The position numbers and the translations under genes were made by a program. Positions 24,995 through 34,538 of a DNA stretch of 64,000 nt are shown one piece after another. Every line of letters begins with the position of its first letter. Position 1 is the stretch's first letter. The notes under the pieces are model-generated. The model ran no database searches. It had not been told where the DNA came from and was given only the letters and a program-made list of their open reading frames with translations. Origin of the DNA: CAISCU01 sp051861545 (GTDB lineage Bacteria > Bacteroidota > Bacteroidia > UKL13-3); NCBI GenBank assembly GCA_051861545.1, contig JBIMKP010000006.1, positions 1 to 64,000 on the forward strand, given 5' to 3'.

Positions 24995-25543
24995 TTATTT
25001 TTTCTCAAATACAAAAAGATTATTCAATCCTAATTGGAACTTCTTATTTACCAATAATTTGAATAAAGATTCATTAAAAATTTCTTTGGTATCACCTGGC
25101 TTATAGCCATAATGCTCTTCTAAACTCATTCCATCAATTAATTTCAAGGTAGTTAAAATATCAAGAATAGTATCAACTTGAGGAGAAGGAACAGTGATAA
25201 TAACCCTTCCACCTGGCTTTAAATGATTGAAACAATTTAGAGCTAAACTCTTTTGCAGCTCTGTAGGAATATGCTCTAAAACTGCTAACATTGTTATAAC
25301 ATCGTAACTTTGTCCAGCAGGAGAAACTTCGGGGAAATAACCTGGAATTAGCGTATAATTTTTCTTTTCAATTCTTTGTTTTAGTGTTGGGTCGATACCA
25401 AAACCATGGCTAATTATTCCATCTAAAGCATCAAACATCACACCATCAACACTACCGATATCAAGAACAGTATCTCCCTTTTTTATGAAATCTTTTGCCT
25501 TGTTTATTCTAACTTTTTGCAAATACCTATCAATCGCCTTCAT
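24995..25543 (-). CDS. SAM-dependent methyltransferase (class I)
   Basis: This encodes 182 residues. Motif I is VLDIGSVDGVMFDAL (near 30-45), the acidic strand-2 end is FGIDPTLKQ, and the MLAVLEHIP segment (near 90) and LKPGGRVIITVPSP follow in order. It is short for the family but complete. The neighbours (GT2 upstream with a four-base gap, GT-C fusion downstream with an 18-base gap) suggest it methylates a sugar or lipid-linked glycan intermediate. Assignment to fold is firm; substrate is not known. Confidence 0.85.
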   Translation of the reverse strand: MKAIDRYLQKVRINKAKDFIKKGDTVLDIGSVDGVMFDALDGIISHGFGIDPTLKQRIEKKNYTLIPGYFPEVSPAGQSYDVITMLAVLEHIPTELQKSLALNCFNHLKPGGRVIITVPSPQVDTILDILTTLKLIDGMSLEEHYGYKPGDTKEIFNESLFKLLVNKKFQLGLNNLFVFEKK

Positions 25544-25547
25544 TCAA

Positions 25548-26705
25548 TTATTTTTTATTTACACTCAACACCCCTAAAAAGAAACTCGATAAAACTGTTT
25601 GTAAGCCAATAATGATGGAAACCACACTTGGAATAACAACCCTTAATATTTTAGGATAATCAAGTTGACCAAAATGACTTTGTTCCCAAACATAAAGTGA
25701 ATAAAAAGTACCTCCCAAACCAGCTAGAAATACAATTAAACCAATAATCAAACCCATTTCAACACTAAATTTTTCTATGATTCTTTCAAGAGAATCTTTT
25801 GCTGGCAAAAATCCTGCTTCAACTGCATAAGTTCTGGTGAAAACACCAAAAGTAACAGCCTGAAAACCAATAATTGTGAAAGCTCCAGCATACAATAATG
25901 TATTTGTATCAAAGTACACATGCTGAAATAAACCCAAAGGACCTTGCATGATAAAAAGACCTAAAATCAAACCCAAGGCCATTAAAAATATTCCAGGGTA
26001 TAGAAATAACCAACGCGGAGAGTAAATAAGTAAGAAACGTAAATGCCTCCAACCATCGCGCCAAGTTCTTAAATGAGGAGGTCGAGTTCTACCATCTTTA
26101 GATAAAGTAGTTGGCACCTCAGTAATTTTAACTTTAAACAAAGTAGATTTCACAACCATTTCAGATGCGAATTCCATACCTGTTGTTTTTAAATCTAAAA
26201 TAGTAACCAAATCTTGTCTAAAACCACGTAAACCACAATGGAAATCGCGAACTGGACAATTAAAAAACAATCTTCCAATAAAAGAAAGCACTGGATTTCC
26301 TAAATAACGATGGAGAAAAGGCATAGCACCTTCAGCAATTCCGCCTTTAAAACGATTGCCCATTACAAGGTCGTGGCCATTTCTAAGTTCAGTTAAAAAT
26401 GGACCTAAATTAGCGAAATCATAACTATCATCGCTATCGCCCATAATTACATATTTGCCTTTTGCGGCCTCAATTGCACCCATTAAAGCACTGCCATAAC
26501 CTTTACGTGGAACAGCAATTACTCTTGCCCCCAAACCCTCTGCTAGGGCCTGAGAACCATCGGTACTTCCATTATCGCCAATAACCACTTCGCCCGAAAC
26601 TGAATTCTGTTTCATCCAGTTCATGGCTTTTGAAATACAAGTTCCAATGGTTTCTGCCTCATTTAGGCAGGGCATTACTACAGTTAATTCTATTTGTTGA
26701 CTCAT
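25548..26705 (-). CDS. Polyprenol-phosphate GT2 glycosyltransferase with C-terminal membrane domain
   Basis: This encodes 385 residues. The GT-A domain (VVMPCLNEAETIGTCISKA, IGDNGSTDGSQALAE, YVIMGDSDDSYDF with the DSDDS metal site near 92) matches dolichol-/undecaprenyl-phosphate glycosyltransferases. The region FHCGLRGFRQDLV is the acceptor-side signature. About 230-385 contain four membrane helices (LFLYPGIFLMALGLILGLFI, LLYAGAFTIIGFQAVTFGVF and two later). It is the first gene of the three-gene operon and would make the lipid-linked donor that the GT-C protein uses. The sugar is not specified. Confidence 0.88.
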   Translation of the reverse strand: MSQQIELTVVMPCLNEAETIGTCISKAMNWMKQNSVSGEVVIGDNGSTDGSQALAEGLGARVIAVPRKGYGSALMGAIEAAKGKYVIMGDSDDSYDFANLGPFLTELRNGHDLVMGNRFKGGIAEGAMPFLHRYLGNPVLSFIGRLFFNCPVRDFHCGLRGFRQDLVTILDLKTTGMEFASEMVVKSTLFKVKITEVPTTLSKDGRTRPPHLRTWRDGWRHLRFLLIYSPRWLFLYPGIFLMALGLILGLFIMQGPLGLFQHVYFDTNTLLYAGAFTIIGFQAVTFGVFTRTYAVEAGFLPAKDSLERIIEKFSVEMGLIIGLIVFLAGLGGTFYSLYVWEQSHFGQLDYPKILRVVIPSVVSIIIGLQTVLSSFFLGVLSVNKK

Positions 26706-26764
26706 GAGAATGAATTGGTTCTGAAGATTTGATAATTAGAAAAACACTTCAGAGCCAATTGTTG

Positions 26765-26772
26765 CGAAAATA
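26765..26772 (-). promoter_or_regulatory. -7-like element TATTTTCG upstream of the GT2 operon
   Basis: On the minus strand TATTTTCGC lies about 60 bases before the ATG at 26705 and matches the TAnnTT(T/C)G pattern. It would give a leader of roughly 55 bases. Confidence 0.4.
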
Positions 26773-26861
26773 GGAAATTAAGCCATTCTTCAAGGTTAAA
26801 AAGGCAGATATTTAGCAAAAATTTAAAATTAAGAATGCTAACTACTCAAATTGGGTGTTAA

Positions 26862-28067
26862 CTATGACTTATTTTCAAATCCAAAATACAAATCGGGTTT
26901 TGCAGGAGGTTTGATATTGCTGAGCATTAGCTCGATTTGGTCTCTTAATTCATTAAAATTAATCTTTTTGAATGCAGAAATAAAAACCACGGGATTGTTT
27001 TCTTTGGCCATCCAAGATTTCTTTAACTTTTTGATGTAAGCTTCTTTTCCAGAAATGGTTTCATCCTCTAAAATAAAAGGCTCTTTTAATTCATCTATTT
27101 TATTAAAAACCAACAATATAGGCTTATCTCTTGCACCAATTTCTTTTAAAGTTTGATGAACAATATTGATTTGGTCTTCAAAACCAATATGACTCACATC
27201 AACAATATGGAGTAATAAATCAGCTTCACGAATTTCGTCTAAGGTAGATTTAAAACATTCAACCAATTGATGAGGAAGTTTTCTAATAAAACCAACAGTA
27301 TCGGTTAACAAAAATGTATGTTTAGGCCAAACAACCTTTCGAACAGTACTATCAAGTGTTGCAAACAATTTATTTTCAGCAAAAACCTCACTTTTACTTA
27401 AAAGATTCATGATGGTAGATTTGCCAACATTTGTATATCCTACTAAAGCTACACGGGCTTTATCATCCCTGTTTCTTCTTTGAGTAGATGCCTGTTTATC
27501 GATTAGTGCCAATCTTTCTTTTAACCTATCAATTTTAGTTCTAAGTGCCCTTCTATCCGTTTCAATTTCAGATTCACCCGGACCTTTCATTCCTATACCA
27601 CCCTTATGTTTACTTAAGTGAGTCCACATTCTAGTTAAACGAGGCAACATGTATTGAGCTTGAGCTAATTCAACCTGAAATTTAGCTTGAGCAGTTCTGG
27701 CTCTAGAAGCGAAAATATCGAGAATCAGATTGCTTCTATCTAGAATTTTACATTTAATGGTTTGCTCTAAATTTCTGATTTGCGAAGGAGTTAATTCATC
27801 ATCAAAAATCACCATATCTATCTCATGAGCAGTTACATATTCAGCTATTTCTTGCAATTTACCTTCACCAATATAAGTCCGTGGATTTGGATAACTCAGA
27901 CGTTGTAAATACTTGTTTTTTACTTCAGCACCAGCAGTTAAGGCAAGAAAAGCCAACTCCTCCAGATACTCCTCAGCCTGTTCAAATTTTTGTTGAGAAT
28001 TTGCCACTCCAACCAGCACTGCATACTCAGCAGATTTTACTGTATCAAATAATTTTTGTTTCGCCAT
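26862..28067 (-). CDS. hflX: Ribosome-associated GTPase HflX
   Basis: This encodes 401 residues. The N-terminal HflX domain (YIGEGKLQEIAEYVTAHEID, VIFDDELTPSQIRNLE) precedes a coiled region with KGPGESEIETDRRALRTKI, then the G domain: GYTNVGKST (G1), TDTVGFIRKLP (G3) and LVFNKIDE (G4). HflX splits stalled ribosomes and is often stress related. Length is normal. It faces the gene at 28132 divergently across 64 bases, where back-to-back -7-like motifs are visible. Confidence 0.95.
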   Translation of the reverse strand: MAKQKLFDTVKSAEYAVLVGVANSQQKFEQAEEYLEELAFLALTAGAEVKNKYLQRLSYPNPRTYIGEGKLQEIAEYVTAHEIDMVIFDDELTPSQIRNLEQTIKCKILDRSNLILDIFASRARTAQAKFQVELAQAQYMLPRLTRMWTHLSKHKGGIGMKGPGESEIETDRRALRTKIDRLKERLALIDKQASTQRRNRDDKARVALVGYTNVGKSTIMNLLSKSEVFAENKLFATLDSTVRKVVWPKHTFLLTDTVGFIRKLPHQLVECFKSTLDEIREADLLLHIVDVSHIGFEDQINIVHQTLKEIGARDKPILLVFNKIDELKEPFILEDETISGKEAYIKKLKKSWMAKENNPVVFISAFKKINFNELRDQIELMLSNIKPPAKPDLYFGFENKS

Positions 28068-28083
28068 TAAAAAATTCCTGAAA

Positions 28084-28107
28084 CAAACCTAAGCTTGCTT
28101 ATTTTCG
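28084..28107. promoter_or_regulatory. Back-to-back -7-like elements of divergent promoters
   Basis: TAGGTTTG on the minus strand (28091-28084) precedes hflX, and TATTTTCG on the plus strand (28100-28107) precedes the gene at 28132. They are eight bases apart, so the two promoters would overlap and may compete. The -33 elements cannot be assigned with confidence. Confidence 0.45.
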
Positions 28108-28131
28108 TTTAAAGATTAAGTCTGCAAAATA

Positions 28132-29604
28132 ATGTCAATTTCTAAGCTTTTCAGTATTCTTTTTGTGCTTTGTTCATTTCACATGAATGCACAACAAATT
28201 GAGTGGGGTAATCCGCAAAAATTAAAACAGAAAAATCTTTATAATCAGATAATTGGAGAAAGTGGAGGGAATATTTTCCTTTTGCGAGGAAAGGACCAAG
28301 ATTTTCGCCAAGATTTAATCATTGAAAAATATAAATCTACCTTGGCATTAGATATTTCTATTCCACTTCCATTAACTGTTAATGGTTCAGTAGAAAGGGT
28401 TTTATTGTTACGTGATGAGCTATATGTGTTTATTTTAGCTAAAAATACCGTTAAAAATCAAATCGACTTATTGGCTCAAAAATTAGATTTAAATTTTAAA
28501 CCAAATGGAAATCCACTGGTATTATGTAGCATGCCAGAAAGCGCTTTTTTAGAAAAACGAAATATTCAGATTAAACCAAATGCGAACAAAAGCTTAATTG
28601 GCATTATGTTTATTAGTTTAGCTGAAAATGGGAAAGGAAATTTAAACTTATACCAATACGATTTAAACCTTCAACAAAAATTTGGCAAACAATTCAACCT
28701 TGATGAAGAAGAAAAAGGCGTATTTACCTCGGCATTCGATTTGTCGAACTCAGGTGAAACCTTTGTTATGATTGATTATCCCTTAAAAAATTACAAAGGC
28801 GAAAGAGATGACCCTAGAAAGTTTTTTTTGTACGCCTACTACCCTACTACTGATAAAATTTTAGAATATGATATTTTAGCAAAAGACAGTTTTTATATTG
28901 ATGAATTGGGCATGTGTTTAAACAATTACAACCAAACCATTAGTGTAACTGGATTATATTCAGAATTTTCGAAAATAGAAACTAAAGGATATTTCAACAG
29001 AAGGTATAATTATATCAGCGGTAACTTAGAACATAGCTCCTCGAATTTATTTGATGAGCACTTTTTAAATAGATTATCGAGTGCAAAAATTGAAAAGTTT
29101 AATCCTGATTTGAATGATTTTTATATCCGTAAAATAGTTCCTAGAAGTGATGGAGGTTTGATTGTTTTGGCAGAAAAATTCTTTCAAACCAGACAAACCT
29201 ATACTTACTATGTAAATAATTTCCCTCAAACATCAACTCGAATAGTTTATAATTTTGATGAAACTGCTATATATTCAATCAATCCTGATGGGAAAATTCA
29301 GTTTAATGAAATTATTAAAAAGCACCAAAGTTCTGTTGGCGATGGAGGATATTTTTCATCTATCATTAGTATTCCTACTTTGGATTATATTCAAGTATTA
29401 TACAATAATGAAGGTAATGAACAAACCGATATAACACTTTATAGTATGAATTATGAAGGCATTTCACAAAACAAAATTGTTGTAAAAAGCTCAAATACAA
29501 ATGCTGCAATTATTCCAACAGAGTACAAACAAATTTCTGCAAATTCAGGTATTATTTGTGCAATTCGAGACAAGCGATTTACTTTGATGCGCATAACGTT
29601 TTAA
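28132..29604 (+). CDS. Uncharacterised secreted protein
   Basis: This encodes 490 residues. MSISKLFSILFVLCSFHMNAQQ is a signal peptide ending in the Bacteroidota-typical NAQ. The mature part consists of repeated short beta-strands with blocks such as YKSTLALDISIPLPL, LLRDELYVFILAK and NLYQYDLNLQQKF. Alternation of 'measured value' strands and polar loops resembles a propeller-like fold, but no named repeat is recognised. There is no T9SS sorting domain or lipobox, so it is probably periplasmic. It is followed after four bases by a membrane gene, suggesting an operon. Confidence 0.7.
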   Translation: MSISKLFSILFVLCSFHMNAQQIEWGNPQKLKQKNLYNQIIGESGGNIFLLRGKDQDFRQDLIIEKYKSTLALDISIPLPLTVNGSVERVLLLRDELYVFILAKNTVKNQIDLLAQKLDLNFKPNGNPLVLCSMPESAFLEKRNIQIKPNANKSLIGIMFISLAENGKGNLNLYQYDLNLQQKFGKQFNLDEEEKGVFTSAFDLSNSGETFVMIDYPLKNYKGERDDPRKFFLYAYYPTTDKILEYDILAKDSFYIDELGMCLNNYNQTISVTGLYSEFSKIETKGYFNRRYNYISGNLEHSSSNLFDEHFLNRLSSAKIEKFNPDLNDFYIRKIVPRSDGGLIVLAEKFFQTRQTYTYYVNNFPQTSTRIVYNFDETAIYSINPDGKIQFNEIIKKHQSSVGDGGYFSSIISIPTLDYIQVLYNNEGNEQTDITLYSMNYEGISQNKIVVKSSNTNAAIIPTEYKQISANSGIICAIRDKRFTLMRITF

Positions 29605-29608
29605 TATT

Positions 29609-30595
29609 TTGCTGAATTTATTTCGATCAAACACGCTGTTTTCAATCTTAGGATTGCTGATTTTCACACTATTGCTGAGAATGGCACCGCTATTTGTGCC
29701 GATACATGAACAGCCAAATATCAATACACCGCTTGCACAATTGTTGTTTCATTGGTTAAATAATAACCCATTTTATGTAGCAAACCAATTTCTATTTTCT
29801 AGCTTTTTGGTGTTCTTTCAGGCTTTACTCTTAAACTATATTAGTACCGATAATTCAATTTTATATAAAGACAGTCTTTTACCTGGTTTCTTTTTTATCA
29901 TCATAAATAGCATTTACCCTCAACAATTGGTGTTAAGTCCGCAAATGATAGCTAATTCATTTTTGTTGTTGATGTTATTTAGAATTTGTTATTTATACGA
30001 ATCAGATAGTCCGATTTTATTGGTATTTGATAGTGGCGTTTTATTAGGAATTGGATTGCAGTTTAATTATGATATGTTGGTTTATCTGCCATTTATTTTA
30101 CTGAGTATCATCACCATGACATCCTTTAATTTTAGGTATTTATTGGTGGCAATAATTGGGATAATAGTACCAGCTTATTTTTTAGGAGTTATTTTTTACC
30201 TTACCGACCAATTGGGTCCTTTTATTCAATCGTTTGAATACAGTATTCAAAAAAGCTATTTTAATACACCTAATTTACCCCTTCAAAAGCTAACAACTTG
30301 GCTTTCATTTATTCCTCCGTTTATATTCTCATTCGTTCATTTACAAGGAAATTTTTTCAGAAACCGAGTAAAAACAAGACGTTTACAATTAACAATAGGT
30401 ATATTCTTTGTGTTTGGCGTATTTTCATTATATGTAGAAAACCAAAGTTTTATTTATGCAATTCCGTTTTTATCGAGTTCATTAGCATTAGCCATTGCAA
30501 ATTATTATATCAGTCAAAAACGCTTTTGGCTAAAGGAATTATTACTATTCAGTACATTGGCAACTATTATTTTAAATCATTATATCAATAACTAA
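29609..30595 (+). CDS. DUF6427-like polytopic membrane protein
   Basis: This encodes 328 residues with about ten hydrophobic segments and few charges. It opens MLNLFRSNTLFSILGLLIF, resembling Bacteroidota DUF6427 proteins, which begin with a short '(L/I)FRSNxxxxxxLL' stretch. The start is a TTG codon four bases after the previous stop. No catalytic motif is visible. DUF6427 genes are widespread in the phylum but their role is unknown. The gene ends two bases before the YdcF-like gene. Confidence 0.7.
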   Translation: MLNLFRSNTLFSILGLLIFTLLLRMAPLFVPIHEQPNINTPLAQLLFHWLNNNPFYVANQFLFSSFLVFFQALLLNYISTDNSILYKDSLLPGFFFIIINSIYPQQLVLSPQMIANSFLLLMLFRICYLYESDSPILLVFDSGVLLGIGLQFNYDMLVYLPFILLSIITMTSFNFRYLLVAIIGIIVPAYFLGVIFYLTDQLGPFIQSFEYSIQKSYFNTPNLPLQKLTTWLSFIPPFIFSFVHLQGNFFRNRVKTRRLQLTIGIFFVFGVFSLYVENQSFIYAIPFLSSSLALAIANYYISQKRFWLKELLLFSTLATIILNHYINN

Positions 30596-30597
30596 AG

Positions 30598-31362
30598 ATG
30601 TTTTACTTTTTATCTAAAGTTTTATATGGAATTGTGGCACCAGTTAGTTTGGTACTAATTATGTTCATTATATACTTTATTTCAGGAGTAAAAAAGTGGA
30701 TATATTGGGCATTTGGGTTAACACTTTTCTTTTCAAACCCGTTTATTGCACAAACAGTGATGGGTTGGTATGAAATCGACCCAATTAGGATAGAAAAAGG
30801 CAAAAAATATGATGGGATAATAATATTGGGTGGATTTATTTCAAATGTAGATGTTGATGGAGAAAATCGCGCAGTATTTAGTGATGGAAATGATAGAATG
30901 ATGCAGGCACTTTATTTATTTAAGAATAAAGTTTCGAACAGAATTATTTACACAGCAGGAAGAGATACAGTTTTTACAAAATACTCACCAGAAGCATTAT
31001 TAGGAAAAGAATATTTAATGAAATCAGGTATTCCAGATACTTGCATTTGGGCAGAAATTAAGTCGATTAACACCTTTGAGAATGCATATTTAACAAAGGA
31101 AATGCTTCAAAAAAAGGACCCTAATTGGAAGAAAAAAGAATACTTAATTTTAACATCTGCATTTCATATGCGTCGGGCAATGGCTTGTTTTGAAAAGCAA
31201 GGATTTCATGTAAGCGCCTATTCAACAGATATGCGTTCGAGTAGAAGCAAGTTTTCGGTTTTAAACACAATTATGCCAACTTATGGTGGATTTGAAATTT
31301 GGACATTCTTATTAAAAGAGTGGATTGGATTGGTTGTATATCAAATGAAGGGATATATTTAA
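30598..31362 (+). CDS. YdcF/ElyC-family (DUF218) membrane protein
   Basis: This encodes 254 residues. Two N-terminal membrane helices (about 5-30 and 36-55) are followed by a DUF218 domain: YDGIIILGGFISNV, then AGRDTVFTKYSPEALLGKEY, SINTFENAYLTKEML and LILTSAFHMRRAMACFEKQG. The SINTxENAxxxK and TSAxHMxRAxxxF patterns are the family signature. ElyC and SanA of E. coli affect envelope integrity, possibly through lipid-carrier metabolism, so a similar role is likely. It is the last of three close plus-strand genes. Confidence 0.88.
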   Translation: MFYFLSKVLYGIVAPVSLVLIMFIIYFISGVKKWIYWAFGLTLFFSNPFIAQTVMGWYEIDPIRIEKGKKYDGIIILGGFISNVDVDGENRAVFSDGNDRMMQALYLFKNKVSNRIIYTAGRDTVFTKYSPEALLGKEYLMKSGIPDTCIWAEIKSINTFENAYLTKEMLQKKDPNWKKKEYLILTSAFHMRRAMACFEKQGFHVSAYSTDMRSSRSKFSVLNTIMPTYGGFEIWTFLLKEWIGLVVYQMKGYI

Positions 31363-31655
31363 ACCCCACTAAAAACATATAATTGTGCTTATTGTCAATT
31401 AATTGGATTAGGTTTAAATACTTTTAATGCAAGCTTTAAGAAGAATTTAAATATAATTCTAGCATCAATTAAAAATCGGTTTCAAATTATAAAAAGGCAG
31501 AATCAAAGCCATAAACTCTCTTAAATTAAGGTTCATTGACAAATTGAATAAAAAATTCATCAATTAAACTTTGATTTTGAATGAATTATATAAATGATTC
31601 ATGATAAATTAATAGATTCTCTTAAATTTGCGCCCCGAAAGAAAAAGAGAACACA
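31363..31655. other. 293-bp gap upstream of ndk
   Basis: This AT-rich gap contains no credible gene or strong hairpin. The only feature recognised is the -7-like element of ndk near its right end. Confidence 0.5.
31623..31630 (+). promoter_or_regulatory. -7-like element TAAATTTG of ndk
   Basis: TAAATTTG, followed by CG, is an exact match to the Bacteroidota TAnnTTTG consensus and lies 25 bases before the ndk ATG. A TTG at the right upstream distance is not seen. Confidence 0.55.
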
Positions 31656-32072
31656 ATGAGTAACAAAACATTTACAATGATTAAACCAGATGCCGTTGCT
31701 AATGGACATACTGGAAAAATCATCGATCAAATTATCCAATCAGGATTTAAAATTGTAGCAATGAAATACATCCATTTAAGTAATGAAATGGCTGGTTCAT
31801 TCTATGATGTACACAGAGAAAGACCATTTTTTAATGATTTAGTAAGCTTCATGACAAGCGGACCAATAGTAGCAGCGGTTTTAGAAAAAGACAATGCTGT
31901 TGCTGATTTCCGTAAATTAATCGGAGCAACAGATCCTTCAAAAGCAGAAGCTGGAACTATCAGAAATTTATTTGCTAAATCAATTGATGCAAATGCAATT
32001 CATGGTTCAGATAGTGATGAAAATGCTGCAATCGAAGCAAGTTTCTTCTTCTCGGCATTCGAAAGATTCTAA
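31656..32072 (+). CDS. ndk: Nucleoside diphosphate kinase
   Basis: This encodes 138 residues, the normal length. MSNKTFTMIKPDAVANGHTG opens the fold, and the phosphorylated histidine lies in NAIHGSDS at residue 116. The RERPFF (substrate loop) and GPIVAAVLEKDNAV segments are present. It transfers gamma-phosphate from ATP to nucleoside diphosphates in the cytoplasm. It is monocistronic, with a promoter motif upstream and a strong hairpin downstream. Confidence 0.97.
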   Translation: MSNKTFTMIKPDAVANGHTGKIIDQIIQSGFKIVAMKYIHLSNEMAGSFYDVHRERPFFNDLVSFMTSGPIVAAVLEKDNAVADFRKLIGATDPSKAEAGTIRNLFAKSIDANAIHGSDSDENAAIEASFFFSAFERF

Positions 32073-32094
32073 TCAGAACAAAATTACATTAATA

Positions 32095-32122
32095 AAAAAG
32101 GCGACCCAAGGGTCGCCTTTTT
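32095..32122. terminator. Bidirectional terminator between ndk and the OmpA-family gene
   Basis: The stem AAAAAGGCGACCC / GGGTCGCCTTTTT (13 bp, loop AA) is followed by more T on the plus strand and preceded by A-runs. It serves ndk and the convergent OmpA-family gene. Confidence 0.92.
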
Positions 32123-32138
32123 TTATGGCTTTATATTT

Positions 32139-34514
32139 CTATTTCACAATTTTAAACTCAACTCTTCTATTCCTTTGGCGACCTTCGGCAGTTTTATTAT
32201 CACCAATTGGCTTTTTAGAACCAAATCCAGTTGCTTTCATACTATTAGCAGAAACTCCTTTTGAAGCTAAGAATGATTTTACTGCATTAGCTCTGCTTTG
32301 ACTTAATTTTAAATTAGCAGCAGGATTTCCTACATTATCAGTATGACCACTAATTTCTAACTTATACAGAGGTTTTGATATCAATAAAGTTGCTAATTCT
32401 TCTAAACTATTCAACGATTTTTCAGCGATTTTACTGGTACCAACTTCAAACTCCAAATTACTGAAAGCCTCATTGATTACCTTTTGTTCTTCAACTGTTA
32501 AAACAACAACATTTGGTTCAATCTTAGGACAACCAAAGTTTTCTGGTCTACCAGCTTCTAAAGGACATAAATCTCTATGATCAGGAATAGAATCACCATC
32601 AGAATCAGGACATCCAGAATAGATTGCTAAACCTGGTAATGCCATACAGCTGTCCTTGCTATTAATAATACCATCACCATCTGTATCAGGACATCCATTA
32701 AACTGAATTAAACCTGGAACTGCTGGGCAAGCATCATATCTATCAGCAACACTGTCTTTATCCATATCAGGGCAACCATCTAGATATCTTGGACCGGCCT
32801 TTTCAGGACATGCATCATCTTTGTCTAAAACACCATCATCATCTTTATCTGGGCAACCATAATTTTCAGGTAAACCTTTAATTGATGGACATTGGTCTCT
32901 ATAATCTGCAACGCCATCTCCATCAGTATCAGGACAACCATGTAAAAGAGGATCACCTTTTACACTTACACAGCTATCAGACGCATCTTTTACACCATCA
33001 CCATCAGCATCTGGACAACCTTTTGCTTTTGTAGAACCTTTTACTGTAGGACAATCATCTTCATTATCTGCAACTAAATCTTTATCGGCATCAGGACAAC
33101 CTTTCATTAGACGTGTGCCCGGAACAGTTTTACATTTATCCTTTCTATCAGGAACACCATCATTATCTCTATCAAAGCGGTTACCAATATTGATATTTAA
33201 ACCAACTCTTGTGTTTGAATAATGTGTTCTTTCCCAATTGTAATTCCCTAACATATTATCAGACATGGCGTACATTGAAATTGGACCTAAATGTAAAGCA
33301 AAACCAGCACCTATATTTGAATATTGCTCACGGTACATGTTATAATTTACCTTCAATTCAAGAATTTTCCATATTCTTTGAGTAAAAGCAATTGAAGCAC
33401 CTGGATAAAATTTCCCTTTCCACATTTCACCATAAGCTACTAAACCAAGGGTTCCGCTTTTGTATAAATTATAATTTAAGCCTAAATATACTTTTGGATT
33501 AAATGATGTAGTATAAGAACCTGTTTTTTCGATTGGTTCAAATATCTTTCCAACTGAATCAGCTAAGTCTTCGAAAGCAGAATCGAGTTTTGAAGGATCA
33601 TCTGTCAAAACTCCTTCATAAGTAAAGGTGGCCCTTCTTGAATAATTTTTACCATTATACCAATTCATCACACCTAAATCTAAAACTGAAGCAGATAAAC
33701 TCAATTTTGAGTTTGCTTTGTAATTCATACCAAAATCGAAGCTGTATCCTGAACCAACAGGCTTGTTAAGGTAATCTGTTGCGATTCTAATTTGGTCGGC
33801 AGAATTTGGAGCATTTTCTAAATCCTCAATTCTATCAACACCGGAAGCAACTGCTTCATAATCTGTTGAAGCATTTAATCTGATTGCACCATTTTCGCCG
33901 CTATCTGTTAAAAGAGTTGTTTGATTACGAACCACTTTTGTATGGTAAATTCCAATATTGTATTTGGCTCTAATACCAATGCTTAGTTTATCGCCAAAAT
34001 CTCTTGAATATGCAGCATGAATTGAAGTAATCGCACTCATTTCAACATCTAATTCACCAATATTTACAGGTCTACCAAATAGTTTAGAAGTACTTCCATT
34101 GCCATAATACACTAAACCTAAAATATCTTTTGGAAGTCCAATATTATGATTAAGTGTATTTTGAATACCAAAAGAGAAATAATTCTTTCTAATCCTTAAG
34201 CCAATAAAAAGAGGATTGATTTGAGAATTGAATTGCATGTCTCTTAAATGGTAATTGGGATTTGAAAGTAATTTATCTACTGTAGTTTCTTGCGTTTCAT
34301 CCTTTCTGAAAATATCATACATAGTTACACCTGGAACATAACCGTGTCCATAAAAATCAAGTAAGCCTATTGTAAAACCTTGTCGAGAAGGTAAAGCTGG
34401 ATTCAATAAGTTACTTTGAGCAACAGAATTGAAATTATAAAAAGTCAAGTTAGTTTGTGCTTCAGCCAGTAAGCCACTAAAGAATATAGTTATTAGGAGT
34501 ATAAGTTTTTTCAT
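32139..34514 (-). CDS. DUF5723-TSP3-OmpA outer-membrane protein
   Basis: This encodes 791 residues. After a signal peptide (MKKLILLITIFFSGLLAEAQ), the N-terminal 400 residues form a DUF5723-type beta-barrel (NSVAQSNLLNPALPSRQGF, FGIQNTLNHNIGLPKDIL). About 455-665 hold eight calcium-binding thrombospondin type-3-like repeats (DxDxDGVxDxxDxCP...GCP). The last 110 residues are an OmpA C-terminal domain with EISGHTDNVGNPAANLKLSQ, SRANAVKSFL and RRVEFKIV, which binds peptidoglycan. It likely connects the outer membrane to the cell wall. It follows the lipoprotein gene by 24 bases and is probably in its operon. Confidence 0.92.
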   Translation of the reverse strand: MKKLILLITIFFSGLLAEAQTNLTFYNFNSVAQSNLLNPALPSRQGFTIGLLDFYGHGYVPGVTMYDIFRKDETQETTVDKLLSNPNYHLRDMQFNSQINPLFIGLRIRKNYFSFGIQNTLNHNIGLPKDILGLVYYGNGSTSKLFGRPVNIGELDVEMSAITSIHAAYSRDFGDKLSIGIRAKYNIGIYHTKVVRNQTTLLTDSGENGAIRLNASTDYEAVASGVDRIEDLENAPNSADQIRIATDYLNKPVGSGYSFDFGMNYKANSKLSLSASVLDLGVMNWYNGKNYSRRATFTYEGVLTDDPSKLDSAFEDLADSVGKIFEPIEKTGSYTTSFNPKVYLGLNYNLYKSGTLGLVAYGEMWKGKFYPGASIAFTQRIWKILELKVNYNMYREQYSNIGAGFALHLGPISMYAMSDNMLGNYNWERTHYSNTRVGLNINIGNRFDRDNDGVPDRKDKCKTVPGTRLMKGCPDADKDLVADNEDDCPTVKGSTKAKGCPDADGDGVKDASDSCVSVKGDPLLHGCPDTDGDGVADYRDQCPSIKGLPENYGCPDKDDDGVLDKDDACPEKAGPRYLDGCPDMDKDSVADRYDACPAVPGLIQFNGCPDTDGDGIINSKDSCMALPGLAIYSGCPDSDGDSIPDHRDLCPLEAGRPENFGCPKIEPNVVVLTVEEQKVINEAFSNLEFEVGTSKIAEKSLNSLEELATLLISKPLYKLEISGHTDNVGNPAANLKLSQSRANAVKSFLASKGVSANSMKATGFGSKKPIGDNKTAEGRQRNRRVEFKIVK

Positions 34515-34538
34515 CGTCGTTAATGCATTTAAGTTAAA

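Noticed and set aside
31972..32301. 109-residue plus-strand frame overlapping the end of ndk
   Set aside because: It runs out of frame through ndk, the terminator hairpin and antisense OmpA-family sequence.
32730..33160. Regular ~75-bp DNA periodicity that could suggest a CRISPR-like array
   Set aside because: The periodicity is the coding sequence of TSP3 repeats in the OmpA-family protein; the units are diverged and translated.
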